From Ureibacillus manganicus DSM 26584 (GTDB taxonomy: Bacteria; Bacillota; Bacilli; Bacillales_A; Planococcaceae), in NCBI RefSeq assembly GCF_000772945.1, contig NZ_JPVN01000012.1:62001-126000 (forward strand): a DNA stretch of 64,000 nucleotides, given 5' to 3'. This document shows, piece after piece, positions 16,549-25,138 of this stretch. Position 1 is the stretch's first letter, and the number at the start of each line of letters is the position of its first letter. The translations under genes and the position numbers were made by a program. The notes beneath the pieces are model-generated. The model was not told the DNA's origin and did no database searches. It saw nothing but the letters and a program-made list of their open reading frames with translations.

Positions 16549-17049
16549 TTATTTATATTGTTCTAAAAGGGTATTGTATATCTCAAACCACTTTTCCCAC
16601 TCATTATCCGGCACTTCTACCGATTCATCATTAATGACATTAGCTAAATGCATTAAGCAAACTTGCCAACCCGCTAAGTCTTTCGGTGTATGATCAGTTA
16701 AATGATGAATAGATTCCTTCATAATTAATGTTGTCCCTTCATCAGTTTGTATTACTTCAAAACGGACGAAGTCTTCACCCCATTCGAATTCAATCATAGA
16801 ATGTTCTTCATAATCTGTTATGACCATTTCTTCAAATTGATCAGACCCATCATTGTAATGAAAAAGAATTTTTCCGTTTTTACGTAAATCCACGATTTCT
16901 AAATGATCCATCCATTTTTTCAATTTCTCATTATTTGTAATACTGTTCCATACCTTTTCTGATGGTTGTTTTAATTGTCTAACATACTCTGCTGTATAAC
17001 CATTTTCGTCTTTCATTAAAGTTGCAATTGTCAATTGAATTTCCTCCAT
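16549..17049 (-). CDS. SRPBCC (AHSA1-like) domain protein
   Basis: 166 aa, START/Bet v1-like fold of the AHSA1 (activator of Hsp90 homologue) type. Typical signs are the N-terminal YVRQLKQPSEKVWNSITNNEKLKKW segment, the FEWGED and RFEV strands, and the AGWQVCLMHLANVI C-terminal helix. Such proteins bind hydrophobic ligands; bacterial members usually have no known partner. ATG at 17049 is preceded by a weak site. It is a single gene convergent with guaC and shares its terminator. Confidence 0.85.
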   Translation of the reverse strand: MEEIQLTIATLMKDENGYTAEYVRQLKQPSEKVWNSITNNEKLKKWMDHLEIVDLRKNGKILFHYNDGSDQFEEMVITDYEEHSMIEFEWGEDFVRFEVIQTDEGTTLIMKESIHHLTDHTPKDLAGWQVCLMHLANVINDESVEVPDNEWEKWFEIYNTLLEQYK

Positions 17050-17204
17050 AGTGTTATTTACTACATTCTACCTTAATTTCTAAACAAATGTTGAATAGTT
17101 ATCTTTAAGTATTCCGCGTTATAACTAATCATGTCTGATTTTGTTACAGTAATTAATAATCAAGTGTATCTTTACACACTAAAAAATATTCTCAATCGTA
17201 ATCT

Positions 17205-17263
17205 ACATACGACATATTTAAAATTATGTGAAACTTACGCATAATTCTTAATATGTCGTATGT
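17205..17263. repeat. Long inverted repeat, 24-base arms, unknown role
   Basis: Arms at 17205-17228 and 17240-17263 match at 22 of 24 positions around an 11-base loop. It lies in the 300-base gap between the livF terminator and the SRPBCC gene. It has no T run on either side, so it is not an obvious terminator. The rest of the gap (17050-17204, 17264-17313) is AT-rich and shows nothing else. Confidence 0.75.
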
Positions 17264-17313
17264 CAAACTCGGTCAGTGAGTGAAATGTGCTATAAAAAGT
17301 TCAATTACAAGAG

Positions 17314-17344
17314 AAAACGACTATGAATAGTCAATAGTCGTTTT
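17314..17344 (-). terminator. Terminator of the liv operon
   Basis: Perfect 11-base arms AAAACGACTAT / ATAGTCGTTTT with a 9-base loop; the minus strand ends in TTTTCTC. Confidence 0.88.
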
Positions 17345-17349
17345 ACTTT

Positions 17350-18057
17350 TTAAGCTAAATATGCTTCTTTAATTTGTTCGTTCTCAATAAGCTCAGAACC
17401 TGTTCCCGTTAATACAATAGATCCATTTTGTATAACATAACCACGGTGAGCAATACTTAAAGCCTGATAAGCATTTTGCTCGATTAATAGAATGGTAATT
17501 CCCATAGAATTCAATTGAAGGATGATTTCAAAAATTTGCTCTACAATAATCGGAGCTAAACCCATGGAAGGCTCGTCTAACATTAATACTTCCGGTTGCA
17601 TCATGAGTGCACGACCTATTGCAAGCATTTGCTGCTCCCCACCACTCATCGTTCCACCTTTTTGACTCAATCGTTCTTTTAATCTAGGAAAGTAACTAAA
17701 TACCGTTTCCATCCGTTCTTGTATTACGTCTTTCCCTTTGACAGAATACGCGCCCATTTGTAAATTTTCCTTCACAGTCAATTGTGCAAAAATTCTCCTA
17801 CCTTCCGGAACATGTGCAAGTCCCAAAAGTGTTGTTTCATGTGGAGGTCTATTTGTAATATCCTTATCTTTATATAGGATCGATCCAGTTTTCACTTTTG
17901 CTAAACCACTAATTGACTTTAACGTAGTTGATTTACCCGCACCATTACTTCCAATTAGTGTAACAATCTCTCCTTTTCCGACTTCCATACTAATCCCTTT
18001 TAATGCTTGAATGGCACCATAATATGTTTCAATATTATTCAACTGTAGTATTGGCAT
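17350..18057 (-). CDS. livF: Branched-chain amino acid ABC transporter ATPase LivF
   Basis: One of two ATPases driving uptake of leucine, isoleucine and valine. 235 aa. Walker A GSNGAGKS near residue 37, signature MSGGEQQ, Walker B VLMLDEPS, and the short LivF-type C-terminus. I use ATG at 18057, eight bases after AAGGAG; an upstream in-frame GTG at 18066 has no site. Its 5' end overlaps the 3' end of livG by 23 bases. Last gene of livH-livM-livG-livF, followed by a terminator. Confidence 0.94.
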   Translation of the reverse strand: MPILQLNNIETYYGAIQALKGISMEVGKGEIVTLIGSNGAGKSTTLKSISGLAKVKTGSILYKDKDITNRPPHETTLLGLAHVPEGRRIFAQLTVKENLQMGAYSVKGKDVIQERMETVFSYFPRLKERLSQKGGTMSGGEQQMLAIGRALMMQPEVLMLDEPSMGLAPIIVEQIFEIILQLNSMGITILLIEQNAYQALSIAHRGYVIQNGSIVLTGTGSELIENEQIKEAYLA

Positions 18058-18847
18058 TTGTCTCACTCCTTTGCCCTAATTGCACCGCACCTGAACCTAA
18101 GTAAGCTTCGATAACTTTAGGATTTGTTCTAATATCATCTGGATTACCTTCAGCAATTTTTTCACCATGATCTAATACATAAATGTGTTCGGAAATTTCC
18201 ATAACGAGCTTCATATCATGCTCAATAAGCAAGATCGATACACCAAATTCTTCGCCCATTTTCTTAATGATATCAGTTAGCTCTTTTGTTTCCTTTGGAT
18301 TCATTCCTGCTGCAGGTTCATCTAATAATATTAATTTAGGTTTCGTTGCAAGGGCACGAGCTATTTCAAGCTTCCGTTGTGCACCATAACTTAAATTCTT
18401 CGCCTTTTCATTCAACAATTCTGCAAGATCAAAATATTCCAACAAACGATAAGCTTCCTTTTCCGCCTCTATTTCTTCATGTCTAGTACTAGGTAAATTT
18501 AATAGTATTCCAAGCAAACCAGTCTTTAAATGTTTGTGCATACCAACTAGAACATTTTCAATAACAGTCATTTCTCCAAATAAGCGAATATTTTGAAATG
18601 TTCTTGAAATACCTCTTTTTGCTACTTCATCAGGCTTTAAACCAACAACCGATTTACCCTCTACTAAAATCTCTCCAGAAGTTGGTTGATATACTCCTGT
18701 TACTAAATTAAAAAATGTAGTTTTACCTGCTCCATTAGGTCCAATAACTGCAGTAATGGAGCCTTCTTGTACACTTAACGTTATATCTTTATTAGCAGTT
18801 AACCCACCAAATTCCTTCGTTACATTTGTTACTTCTAATATCGGCAT
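18035..18847 (-). CDS. livG: Branched-chain amino acid ABC transporter ATPase LivG
   Basis: Second ATPase of the liv importer, 270 aa. Walker A GPNGAGKT near residue 37, the LivG-type signature LSYGAQRKLEIARAL, Walker B LILLDEPAAGMNP, and the H-loop IEHDMKLV. It has the longer C-terminal tail typical of LivG. ATG at 18847. It follows livM by 34 bases and overlaps livF, consistent with a single transcript and equal amounts of the two ATPases. Confidence 0.94.
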   Translation of the reverse strand: MPILEVTNVTKEFGGLTANKDITLSVQEGSITAVIGPNGAGKTTFFNLVTGVYQPTSGEILVEGKSVVGLKPDEVAKRGISRTFQNIRLFGEMTVIENVLVGMHKHLKTGLLGILLNLPSTRHEEIEAEKEAYRLLEYFDLAELLNEKAKNLSYGAQRKLEIARALATKPKLILLDEPAAGMNPKETKELTDIIKKMGEEFGVSILLIEHDMKLVMEISEHIYVLDHGEKIAEGNPDDIRTNPKVIEAYLGSGAVQLGQRSETNANTTVE

Positions 18848-18881
18848 ATATACCCCTCCTACAATGAATTGCTGAATGAAG

Positions 18882-20168
18882 TTAAACGTTATCTTTATCT
18901 ATCGCTACAGTATTTTCCCGGTCGATAGCAAGTCTGTTTGTTTTCAACTTTTTCTCATCAAACTTTTTGTTTTTCGCAGGGATTAATCCAATAGGTCTGT
19001 ATAATGCAAAGATTACTAGAAGTAAACCAAATATTAGTTTTTGCATTTTAGCTGGTGATAAGGCATCTGGAACATTAATGATTCCATTTAAAGTTAACTG
19101 ATTTACCCAGTTTGTCAGCTCTGTTAAAACTTGTAAGTTCAAGATTGTAACAAGAGCAGCACCTAAAATAACTCCAGGAACACTACCCATACCACCTAAA
19201 ACAACCATTACTAGAATTGTGAATGATTCTAACAAGGTGAAACTAGTTGGGTCTATGAATGCCTGTTTAGCTGCAAAGACAACTCCCATCATCCCTGAAA
19301 ATGTAGCCCCTAGCGCAAATGCCAAAAGCTTCGTTTTAACTAAAGGAATTCCCATAGCTTGAGCAGCTATTTCATTTTCACGAACGGCCTTCCAGGACCT
19401 TCCAAGCTTTGAATGTTCAAAACGTAAAACTGCAAAGATTGTAAAAGCTAGAATCACTAAAGTTACAAAATAGAAGTGGTGTGGAAATACTAGCTGTATA
19501 CCAAAAATAGATGGAGGTGTAACAGAGGAAATACCCATTGCACCATTAGTAAAGTTCACTGGTCGATCTAGATTATTAAACACGATACGAATAATTTCCC
19601 CAAAGCCAAGTGTTACAATTGCTAAATAATCCCCTTTTACACGTAGTACCGGTATCCCAATAAGTACTCCCGCAATAGCAGCGCAAATACCGCCAATAAT
19701 TAAAAAGATCCAAAAGCTTTCCCCACCTAATGGGTAACTTCCAAACGGCATAAAGTTGGAAGCTTGTGGTGTAGCGAAAATAGCATACGAATATGCACCA
19801 ACCGCAAAGAATGCAACAAACCCTAAGTCTAGTAATCCAGCTAAACCAACAACTATATTAAGTCCAAGTGCCATTGCAACATATATTCCAACCATCGTTG
19901 CTACTTCCATATACGACTGGAATGCTGGTCCTCCACTTGACGCCATCGGTAATAAGATAAATAAAATTCCTCCACCAATGATCCACTTTGTTAAATTCTT
20001 TAATTTCATATAATAAAGAATAAGTAATGATGCTAATAACAATAAAAAGGCTACTACTGATTTTTGAGATAAATATAAAGATAGGGAAGTAATCACGACA
20101 AATAATGTAAATAAAATAACTTGTGACCATTTATTTTGTAAAAAGCCAATTAATTTCTCTTTCATCAT
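18882..20168 (-). CDS. livM: Branched-chain amino acid ABC transporter permease LivM
   Basis: Membrane channel subunit, about 428 aa. The N-terminal ~100 residues contain extra hydrophobic helices, then the conserved LivM core begins (GLNIVVGLAGLLDLGFVAFFAVGAYSYA) with GIPVLRVKGDYLAIVTLGFGEI and the GMMGVVFAAKQ / GGMGSVPGVILGA motifs. The C-terminal 35 residues are charged and cytoplasmic. Start choice is uncertain among GTG 20174, ATG 20168 and ATG 20165, all within nine bases; the livH stop is at 20175, so translation is probably coupled. Confidence 0.93.
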   Translation of the reverse strand: MMKEKLIGFLQNKWSQVILFTLFVVITSLSLYLSQKSVVAFLLLLASLLILYYMKLKNLTKWIIGGGILFILLPMASSGGPAFQSYMEVATMVGIYVAMALGLNIVVGLAGLLDLGFVAFFAVGAYSYAIFATPQASNFMPFGSYPLGGESFWIFLIIGGICAAIAGVLIGIPVLRVKGDYLAIVTLGFGEIIRIVFNNLDRPVNFTNGAMGISSVTPPSIFGIQLVFPHHFYFVTLVILAFTIFAVLRFEHSKLGRSWKAVRENEIAAQAMGIPLVKTKLLAFALGATFSGMMGVVFAAKQAFIDPTSFTLLESFTILVMVVLGGMGSVPGVILGAALVTILNLQVLTELTNWVNQLTLNGIINVPDALSPAKMQKLIFGLLLVIFALYRPIGLIPAKNKKFDEKKLKTNRLAIDRENTVAIDKDNV

Positions 20169-20174
20169 AGTCAC

Positions 20175-21161
20175 CTACACTTTCTCTGCAGTCGGTTTGC
20201 CTAGTAATCCTTCTGGCCTGAAAATAAGCACAATGATTAAAATAGCAAACGCGAATACATCTTTATATTCTGCACCGAAGATTCCTCCTGTTAGAACAGA
20301 GAGATTTGCAGCTGCAAACATTTCCATCACACCAAGTAAAATCCCCCCAAGCATAGCTCCGCGAATATTACCGATTCCACCTAATACTGCAGCAATAAAC
20401 GCTTTTAACCCAAGGATGAACCCGATGTAAGGGTCAATCGTCCCGTATTGCATAGCAAATAATACACCTGTAGCTCCACCTAGCGCAGATCCTACAAAAA
20501 ATGTAGTTGAAATTACTTTATTCACATTAATAGACATTAATGAAGCTGTCTCACGATCTAATGAAACCGCACGGATAGCAGTTCCCCATTTTGTTCGATT
20601 TACAAAGTAATCAAGTGCAACCATTAGCAAAATTGCAGTAATTAAAACAATAAGGAAAGATGTTTTAAAACTAGCGTTATTAAACCAACTTGAAATTGAA
20701 GAAAAACTAATTGTTATTTGATCAGAGAATAGTGAAGGACCTGTTAAGATGTAGCGACCAGTCGTAAGTTCCGCGATGAAACGGATTACATCTTGCAGGA
20801 TAAATGAAATACCGATTGCCGTAATTAATGGAATTAATCTTGGAGCACCTCTTAACGGTCTATAGGCAACCCTCTCCATTCCCACTCCAATCAATCCAGT
20901 AAATGATGCAGTTATTAATATTACAATTATAAATAAAAGTAATTGAGGAATTGCCGCAGCCCAGCTCATTCCCATTAGCATTATAAAGAAGCCTGTTCCT
21001 ATGAAAGCACCAGTCATAAAGATTTCACCGTGTGCAAAGTTAATCAGTTGTAAAATACCATAGACCATCGTGTAACCAAGTGCTACTACAGCATAAATAG
21101 CACCTAATGCAAGTCCATCTATTAATACTTGAGGTAAACTGAATAATAATTCCTGAAGCAT
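20175..21161 (-). CDS. livH: Branched-chain amino acid ABC transporter permease LivH
   Basis: Second membrane channel subunit, 328 aa, eight or so hydrophobic segments. Family motifs GYTMVYGILQLINFAHGEIFM near residue 30, GVGMERVAYRPLRG, and GGIGNIRGAMLGGILLGVME. ATG at 21161 follows GGGAGGG by six bases. First gene of the permease/ATPase operon. livJ, encoding the binding protein, lies 305 bases upstream and is separated by a terminator and a repeat, so the operon may be read partly through that terminator. Confidence 0.94.
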   Translation of the reverse strand: MLQELLFSLPQVLIDGLALGAIYAVVALGYTMVYGILQLINFAHGEIFMTGAFIGTGFFIMLMGMSWAAAIPQLLLFIIVILITASFTGLIGVGMERVAYRPLRGAPRLIPLITAIGISFILQDVIRFIAELTTGRYILTGPSLFSDQITISFSSISSWFNNASFKTSFLIVLITAILLMVALDYFVNRTKWGTAIRAVSLDRETASLMSINVNKVISTTFFVGSALGGATGVLFAMQYGTIDPYIGFILGLKAFIAAVLGGIGNIRGAMLGGILLGVMEMFAAANLSVLTGGIFGAEYKDVFAFAILIIVLIFRPEGLLGKPTAEKV

Positions 21162-21287
21162 CCTAAACCCTCCCTAAATCAATCTTTTCCTAGATGCGAA
21201 CCATATTCAATGCTATTAATCATCTCGATTAATTCGATAAATGCATTCGGATAATATTTTTTAAAGTTGTCCCAATCCTATGTACAG

Positions 21288-21324
21288 AAAAAGTGTTGAG
21301 AGAGAAACCCCAACACCTTTTTTT
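21288..21324 (-). terminator. Hairpin between livJ and livH
   Basis: GTGTTG (21293-21298) pairs with CAACAC (21311-21316), flanked by A and T runs. Partial termination here would give more binding protein than permease, as is common for ABC importers. Confidence 0.6.
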
Positions 21325-21345
21325 GCACATTAAGAATGTGGTCTA

Positions 21346-21466
21346 TTGTCTAGCTTCGAACGCCAGCTCCTCGAAAACTTCAGAACTGCCACCAAGGGCA
21401 AAGAGCGCGCCATTGTTGTCAGTTCTTCCAGTTTTTTTCGGAGCTAAGCGGGCGTTCTTCGCTTTT
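21346..21466. repeat. Structured intergenic repeat abutting the livJ stop codon
   Basis: About 120 bases beginning TTGTCTAGCTTCGAACGCC and ending GGGCGTTCTTCGCTTTTC. Nested complementary blocks are visible: GAACGCC/GGCGTTC, CTCC/GGAG, AGAACTG/CAGTTCT. The TCTAGCT...CGCTTTTC frame resembles a dispersed intergenic repeat I know from many Bacillaceae. The element ends at the livJ stop codon. With the hairpin at 21288-21324 it fills the livJ-livH gap; the rest (21162-21287) shows nothing. Confidence 0.65.
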
Positions 21467-22669
21467 CTATTGACCTACTTCACCAACTTGGACTGGAGGA
21501 TATGAGGCTTCTTCAAATTCATAGATAAACACTTTCGCATTTACGTTATCACCTTTATCATCGAACGTTACAGTAGTTAATGCACCTTCATAATTTTCAA
21601 TTGCACGAACTGCTGCAGCCACATCTGCTTTAGATGGAAGCTTACCACCATTAGCTTTAATTGCATCCTCTAAACCTTTTAAGAATACACCCATTGAATC
21701 GTAAGCATATACAGAGAATGATTCAGGATCTTTATTAAATTTCGCCTTGTAATCAGCTACGAACTTCTTACCAGCTTCTGTCGCATTACTGTCTCCTGCG
21801 ATTGAAGTGATAAATGTGTTCTTAACTGCATCACCAGCAATATCAACTAAACCAGATGAGTCCATCCCATCTCCACCCATGAATGGTACAGTTATACCTT
21901 TGTCACGAGCTTGTTTAATTAAAATTCCACCTTCAGAATATAGACCACCAAAGTATACTAAATCAGGTGATGCTGTTAAAACTTGGTTAATTACTCCATT
22001 GAAATCTTTCTCACCGATCGTAACAGAACCTTCACCTACAATTTCAGCACCTAATTTTTTTGCTTCTGCAGTAAATGTATCTGCAATTCCTACACCATAA
22101 GCTGTTTTGTCAGTAATAACGAAAATTTTCTTTGCACCTAATTCGTTAACCGCATAATCTGCACCTGCAGGACCTTGTAAATCATCACGAGCTACAATTC
22201 GGTTTACTGTCTTTAAACCGCGCTCTGTCACTTCTACCGCAGTATTTGCCGGCGAAACCATTACAAGATTATATTTTTCATACACCTCAGAAGAAGGAAT
22301 GGCAACACCGGAGTTATAATGTCCAATTACACCATAAATCGCTTCATCCGCACCAATTACGTTCGCATTGGATACACCTTTTTTCGGATCTCCCTGATCA
22401 TCATATGGCTCTAGTTGAAGAACGAAGCCCATTTCTTCAAATTTTGCTTTTTCTTCTTCTAATTTCATTTGAGCCCCTGATTTAATTGCATCTCCAATTA
22501 CTGAAGATCCACCTGAAAGTGGTGATTGCGTAGCTATTTTGATAACTGTTTTTCCGTTACTTGTCTCTGTGCCTTTACTTGAATCAGATGTACCTGATGA
22601 ACAGGCAGCTAATAACCCAACCGTAAGTACACTGGAGAGAAGTACCCCAATTGCCTTTTTAAACTTCAT
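21467..22669 (-). CDS. livJ: Branched-chain amino acid-binding lipoprotein LivJ
   Basis: Extracellular solute-binding protein of the liv importer, 400 aa. A lipoprotein signal peptide with lipobox LLAAC puts the lipidated cysteine at residue 23, followed by a Ser/Thr-rich tether and a type I periplasmic-binding fold (KIATQSPLSGGSSVIGDAIK, VIGHYNSG, FVITDKTAYG, FGGLYSEGG). ATG at 22669 follows a GGGGG site. A TnrA box about 50 bases upstream of the likely start site suggests induction under nitrogen limitation. Confidence 0.94.
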   Translation of the reverse strand: MKFKKAIGVLLSSVLTVGLLAACSSGTSDSSKGTETSNGKTVIKIATQSPLSGGSSVIGDAIKSGAQMKLEEEKAKFEEMGFVLQLEPYDDQGDPKKGVSNANVIGADEAIYGVIGHYNSGVAIPSSEVYEKYNLVMVSPANTAVEVTERGLKTVNRIVARDDLQGPAGADYAVNELGAKKIFVITDKTAYGVGIADTFTAEAKKLGAEIVGEGSVTIGEKDFNGVINQVLTASPDLVYFGGLYSEGGILIKQARDKGITVPFMGGDGMDSSGLVDIAGDAVKNTFITSIAGDSNATEAGKKFVADYKAKFNKDPESFSVYAYDSMGVFLKGLEDAIKANGGKLPSKADVAAAVRAIENYEGALTTVTFDDKGDNVNAKVFIYEFEEASYPPVQVGEVGQ

Positions 22670-22703
22670 AGCAAACCCCCTATTTCTTTTTAGTTGTTAT
22701 TTT

Positions 22704-22721
22704 ACTAGTTTTGAAACTAGT
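22704..22721. promoter_or_regulatory. 18-base palindrome in the livJ leader
   Basis: ACTAGTTT and AAACTAGT around a TG centre, placed at the expected livJ transcription start. It may be an operator or the 5' hairpin of the mRNA; no regulator can be named. Confidence 0.5.
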
Positions 22722-22728
22722 TCTTTCT

Positions 22729-22734
22729 AAGTAT
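22729..22734 (-). promoter_or_regulatory. Candidate -10 element of livJ
   Basis: On the minus strand TATACT, with only a weak -35 (TGTGAT, 17 bases upstream). A poor -35 plus an activator site is usual at TnrA-activated promoters. Confidence 0.5.
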
Positions 22735-22764
22735 AAAGATGAAATTTTTAAATCACATTAAGCT

Positions 22765-22781
22765 TGTCAGATGTTCTTACA
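22765..22781. promoter_or_regulatory. TnrA box upstream of livJ
   Basis: TGTCA-N7-TTACA, an exact match to the TnrA/GlnR consensus. Its centre (22773) is about 51 bases upstream of the start site predicted from the -10 at 22729-22734, the spacing known for TnrA activation. Confidence 0.82.
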
Positions 22782-22870
22782 CACTTTTTATTAATCAAAG
22801 TAATTTGTAACATTAATATTTTTCATACATCGAATATTTGTTGGATATTGTCAAAATATAGGGTTATTTG

Positions 22871-22887
22871 TGTAACGTTTTCTTACG
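22871..22887. promoter_or_regulatory. TnrA-like box upstream of tnrA
   Basis: TGTAA-N7-TTACG, one base off the consensus, 96 bases before the tnrA start. It would allow autoregulation, as known for B. subtilis tnrA. Confidence 0.6.
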
Positions 22888-22982
22888 CCATCGACAGGAT
22901 TTTTGTTGTTTTCGTTAAGTAAAATAAGTAGAATATAATGAATTATCCATTTTTCCGAATCTTTTGAAAGTGAGGTCATTCA

Positions 22983-23303
22983 ATGCCATTAACTGATGGT
23001 TCGTTTAAACATAAAAAGGTAATTTCGATTGGTACAGTAAGTGAACTAACTGGCTTAACTGAAAGACAAATTCGTTACTACGAGTCTCGTAAACTAATCT
23101 TTCCTGAACGTTCTAAAACGGGCCTTCGAAAATTTTCATTTCAAGATATTGAAACCTTAATAGAGATCGCAAATCGACTTGAAGATGGAGTATGGACAAA
23201 TGAGATTCGTAAAGAATTAAAAGGACGGGAGCAATTCATAGCAGAAGCTAAATTATCAAATCACCTCATTAATGGTAAAATTAATGCGCAACTTAAACTG
23301 TAA
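22983..23303 (+). CDS. tnrA: Nitrogen regulator TnrA (MerR family)
   Basis: 106 aa, global regulator active when nitrogen is limiting. The N-terminal helix-turn-helix (VISIGTVSELTGLTERQIRYYESRKLI) is nearly that of B. subtilis TnrA and GlnR. The short C-terminus ending INAQLKL corresponds to the TnrA tail that binds feedback-inhibited glutamine synthetase; GlnR tails are longer and different, and glnA is not adjacent, which also favours TnrA. ATG at 22983 follows AAGTGAGG. It is divergent from livJ, and TnrA boxes flank it. It should control amt and liv locally. Confidence 0.9.
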   Translation: MPLTDGSFKHKKVISIGTVSELTGLTERQIRYYESRKLIFPERSKTGLRKFSFQDIETLIEIANRLEDGVWTNEIRKELKGREQFIAEAKLSNHLINGKINAQLKL

Positions 23304-23347
23304 GTCACTTAATCATAATTTTATGTTCTCTCGATCTAAATATGAAT

Positions 23348-23410
23348 AAAAAAGACTAATTTGAAAATCACATTTATATTAAATATGATTTATCAATATT
23401 AGTCTTTTTT
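23348..23410. terminator. Terminator between tnrA and the ABC ATPase gene
   Basis: Long hairpin: outer arms AAAAAAGACTAAT and ATTAGTCTTTTTT with additional inner pairing, A and T runs on both sides; bidirectional. Confidence 0.88.
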
Positions 23411-23419
23411 ACTATTATG

Positions 23420-24190
23420 TTATTTAATTGCTAACCATGTTCGATTCTGCTCGTACTGAACGGAAATTCGCCTCTCAAAAAATGTAGACAAGGTACCTTC
23501 AGTTAACAAGTTTTCAGACTTCCCTTGTGCAAAGACAGTACCTTTTTTTAATAATAAAGAATGTGTAAAACAAGGTAAAACTTCCTCAATATGATGAGTT
23601 ACATAGATTAATGTGGGGCCATCCTCTTGTTGTGCCATTTTTTCTATAAACATCAATAATTCTTCTCTTGCAATGATATCAAGCCCATTACATGGCTCAT
23701 CCAATATTAAGATTTTTGGGTTAGCCATAAGGGCTCTTGCAATCAGCACTCTTTGCTGCTCACCTTGTGAAAGCACACCATAATCCTCATCTTCTAAATG
23801 TAAACAATTTAAAAATTCCAAATATTTTCGAGCTATTTCTACATCTTTCTTATATACTGCTTCATATAAACCAATAGAAGCAAATTTCCCACTTAATACA
23901 ACACCCAGCACACTTTCATTTTTCAGGAATTCATGTTTTATAGATGAACTAACCAAGCCAATTTCTTTTCTTAATTCTTGTAAGTTTGTTTTTCCAAACT
24001 CTTTACCAAGTATGCTTACTCGACCTTCTTGAGGGTACACATAGCCATTAATTACATTTAATAATGTGGTCTTACCTGAACCATTGAGACCAAAGATGCA
24101 CCAATGTTCTCCCCTATTAACAGTCCACGAAAGATCCTTAAGTATATATTTTTTATTGCGTAATACATTTATATGTTCGATATTAATCAT
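23420..24190 (-). CDS. ABC transporter ATP-binding protein, YlmA-like
   Basis: 256 aa. Walker A GLNGSGKT near residue 34, Q-loop, signature LSQGEQQR, Walker B ILILDEPCNGLD and H-loop VTHHIEEV are all intact. The sequence resembles the lone ATPases of the YlmA/ModF type. No large permease lies beside it. Instead it overlaps by four bases (ATGA) a 59-aa two-helix protein, and follows a hydrolase and a signal peptidase in one operon. The substrate, and whether it transports at all, are unknown. Convergent with tnrA. Confidence 0.85.
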   Translation of the reverse strand: MINIEHINVLRNKKYILKDLSWTVNRGEHWCIFGLNGSGKTTLLNVINGYVYPQEGRVSILGKEFGKTNLQELRKEIGLVSSSIKHEFLKNESVLGVVLSGKFASIGLYEAVYKKDVEIARKYLEFLNCLHLEDEDYGVLSQGEQQRVLIARALMANPKILILDEPCNGLDIIAREELLMFIEKMAQQEDGPTLIYVTHHIEEVLPCFTHSLLLKKGTVFAQGKSENLLTEGTLSTFFERRISVQYEQNRTWLAIK

Positions 24191-24366
24191 TTTATATCGC
24201 CTCTATTTTTACTAACTTTCTTTTCTTTTACAATCATTGAAATTAGTAATACTAAAATTACACCTGCACAAATCATATTAAAATATGATAATACTCTATC
24301 TTCTGTCCAAAAGAAAAAGCCTTGGATTATAAAAATGATAACAAGTCCTACTCCATAAAACTTCAT
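24187..24366 (-). CDS. 59-aa two-helix membrane miniprotein
   Basis: Short gene found by translating the gap between the hydrolase and the ABC gene. ATG at 24366; TGA at 24187-24189 overlaps the ATG of the ABC ATPase. Two hydrophobic segments, roughly residues 5-20 (VGLVIIFIIQGFFFW) and 31-46 (MICAGVILVLLISMIV), are followed by a basic tail KEKKVSKNRGDIK. No other start is available in this frame. The ribosome-binding site is weak, so translation is probably coupled to the upstream hydrolase, which stops 16 bases before. Family unknown. The overlap suggests it works with the ATPase. Confidence 0.7.
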   Translation of the reverse strand: MKFYGVGLVIIFIIQGFFFWTEDRVLSYFNMICAGVILVLLISMIVKEKKVSKNRGDIK

Positions 24367-24382
24367 CCACTTTTTTGGTGAT

Positions 24383-25120
24383 TTATTTATTTGTTACTAC
24401 TTCCTTTAACCAGTTTTCTAGCACTATATTAAATTCAGAAGCTACTTTGAATGGTGCATTATGTGCAACTTTTTCAAAAACATGGCCAGTTGAATTCAAT
24501 GAGTTGTTTATCAACTTTTCAAAAGATTGTTTCACAATATTTTGTTCCTTACTTCCCATTGTAAAAAGAATAGGAAGCTCTATTTCATGGAATGATGCCG
24601 GAACGTGAAAGCTCATATTTTCTTTCATCATATTGAGAAAAGCTTCTTTTGAGAATTTCAGTGATTCTTTAAAATATGTATTAAAATATTTTTCAGGTAC
24701 CCCCATACTACTAGCTTGAACTTTTGCAAAAAGTCGACTTTTAGTTAATGGATATGAAGATTTTAATGTTACGTCCATAAATCGATTTTGAATTGGAATT
24801 GTTAATGCGCTATTAATCATTGCAGTTGAAAATATTTTAGGATCATTCCCAAGCATCTCTATACTTATTTGAGCACCTATACTAAAACCAACGAGTATAA
24901 CTTTTCGGTTTTCAATGTAGTCATATAAGATTTGATTTAACTCTAATGCAGTTTTGTTAATTGTAAACTGAGGATTAGAAAGTGGGAGTTCCGGTACTAG
25001 AAGATAATAATTCTTTTCAAAGTACTGAATTTGTTCCTCCCACATCCATCCTCCTACACCTCCACCGTGAAGGAATAGGATGATTGGATTTTTCTGATCC
25101 CCATAAGTATTTATCTTCAT
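24383..25120 (-). CDS. Alpha/beta-hydrolase
   Basis: 245 aa. Oxyanion motif HGGGVGGW near residue 18, nucleophile elbow GFSIGA near residue 98, and a late catalytic-His candidate in VAHNAPF. No signal peptide, so cytoplasmic. Substrate unknown; the size and layout match small esterase/lipase-like or acyl-transferring hydrolases. It lies 18 bases after the signal peptidase gene and 16 bases before the 59-aa miniprotein, in the same operon. Confidence 0.82.
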   Translation of the reverse strand: MKINTYGDQKNPIILFLHGGGVGGWMWEEQIQYFEKNYYLLVPELPLSNPQFTINKTALELNQILYDYIENRKVILVGFSIGAQISIEMLGNDPKIFSTAMINSALTIPIQNRFMDVTLKSSYPLTKSRLFAKVQASSMGVPEKYFNTYFKESLKFSKEAFLNMMKENMSFHVPASFHEIELPILFTMGSKEQNIVKQSFEKLINNSLNSTGHVFEKVAHNAPFKVASEFNIVLENWLKEVVTNK

Positions 25121-25138
25121 AGGCTTTGTTTTCCCCCT

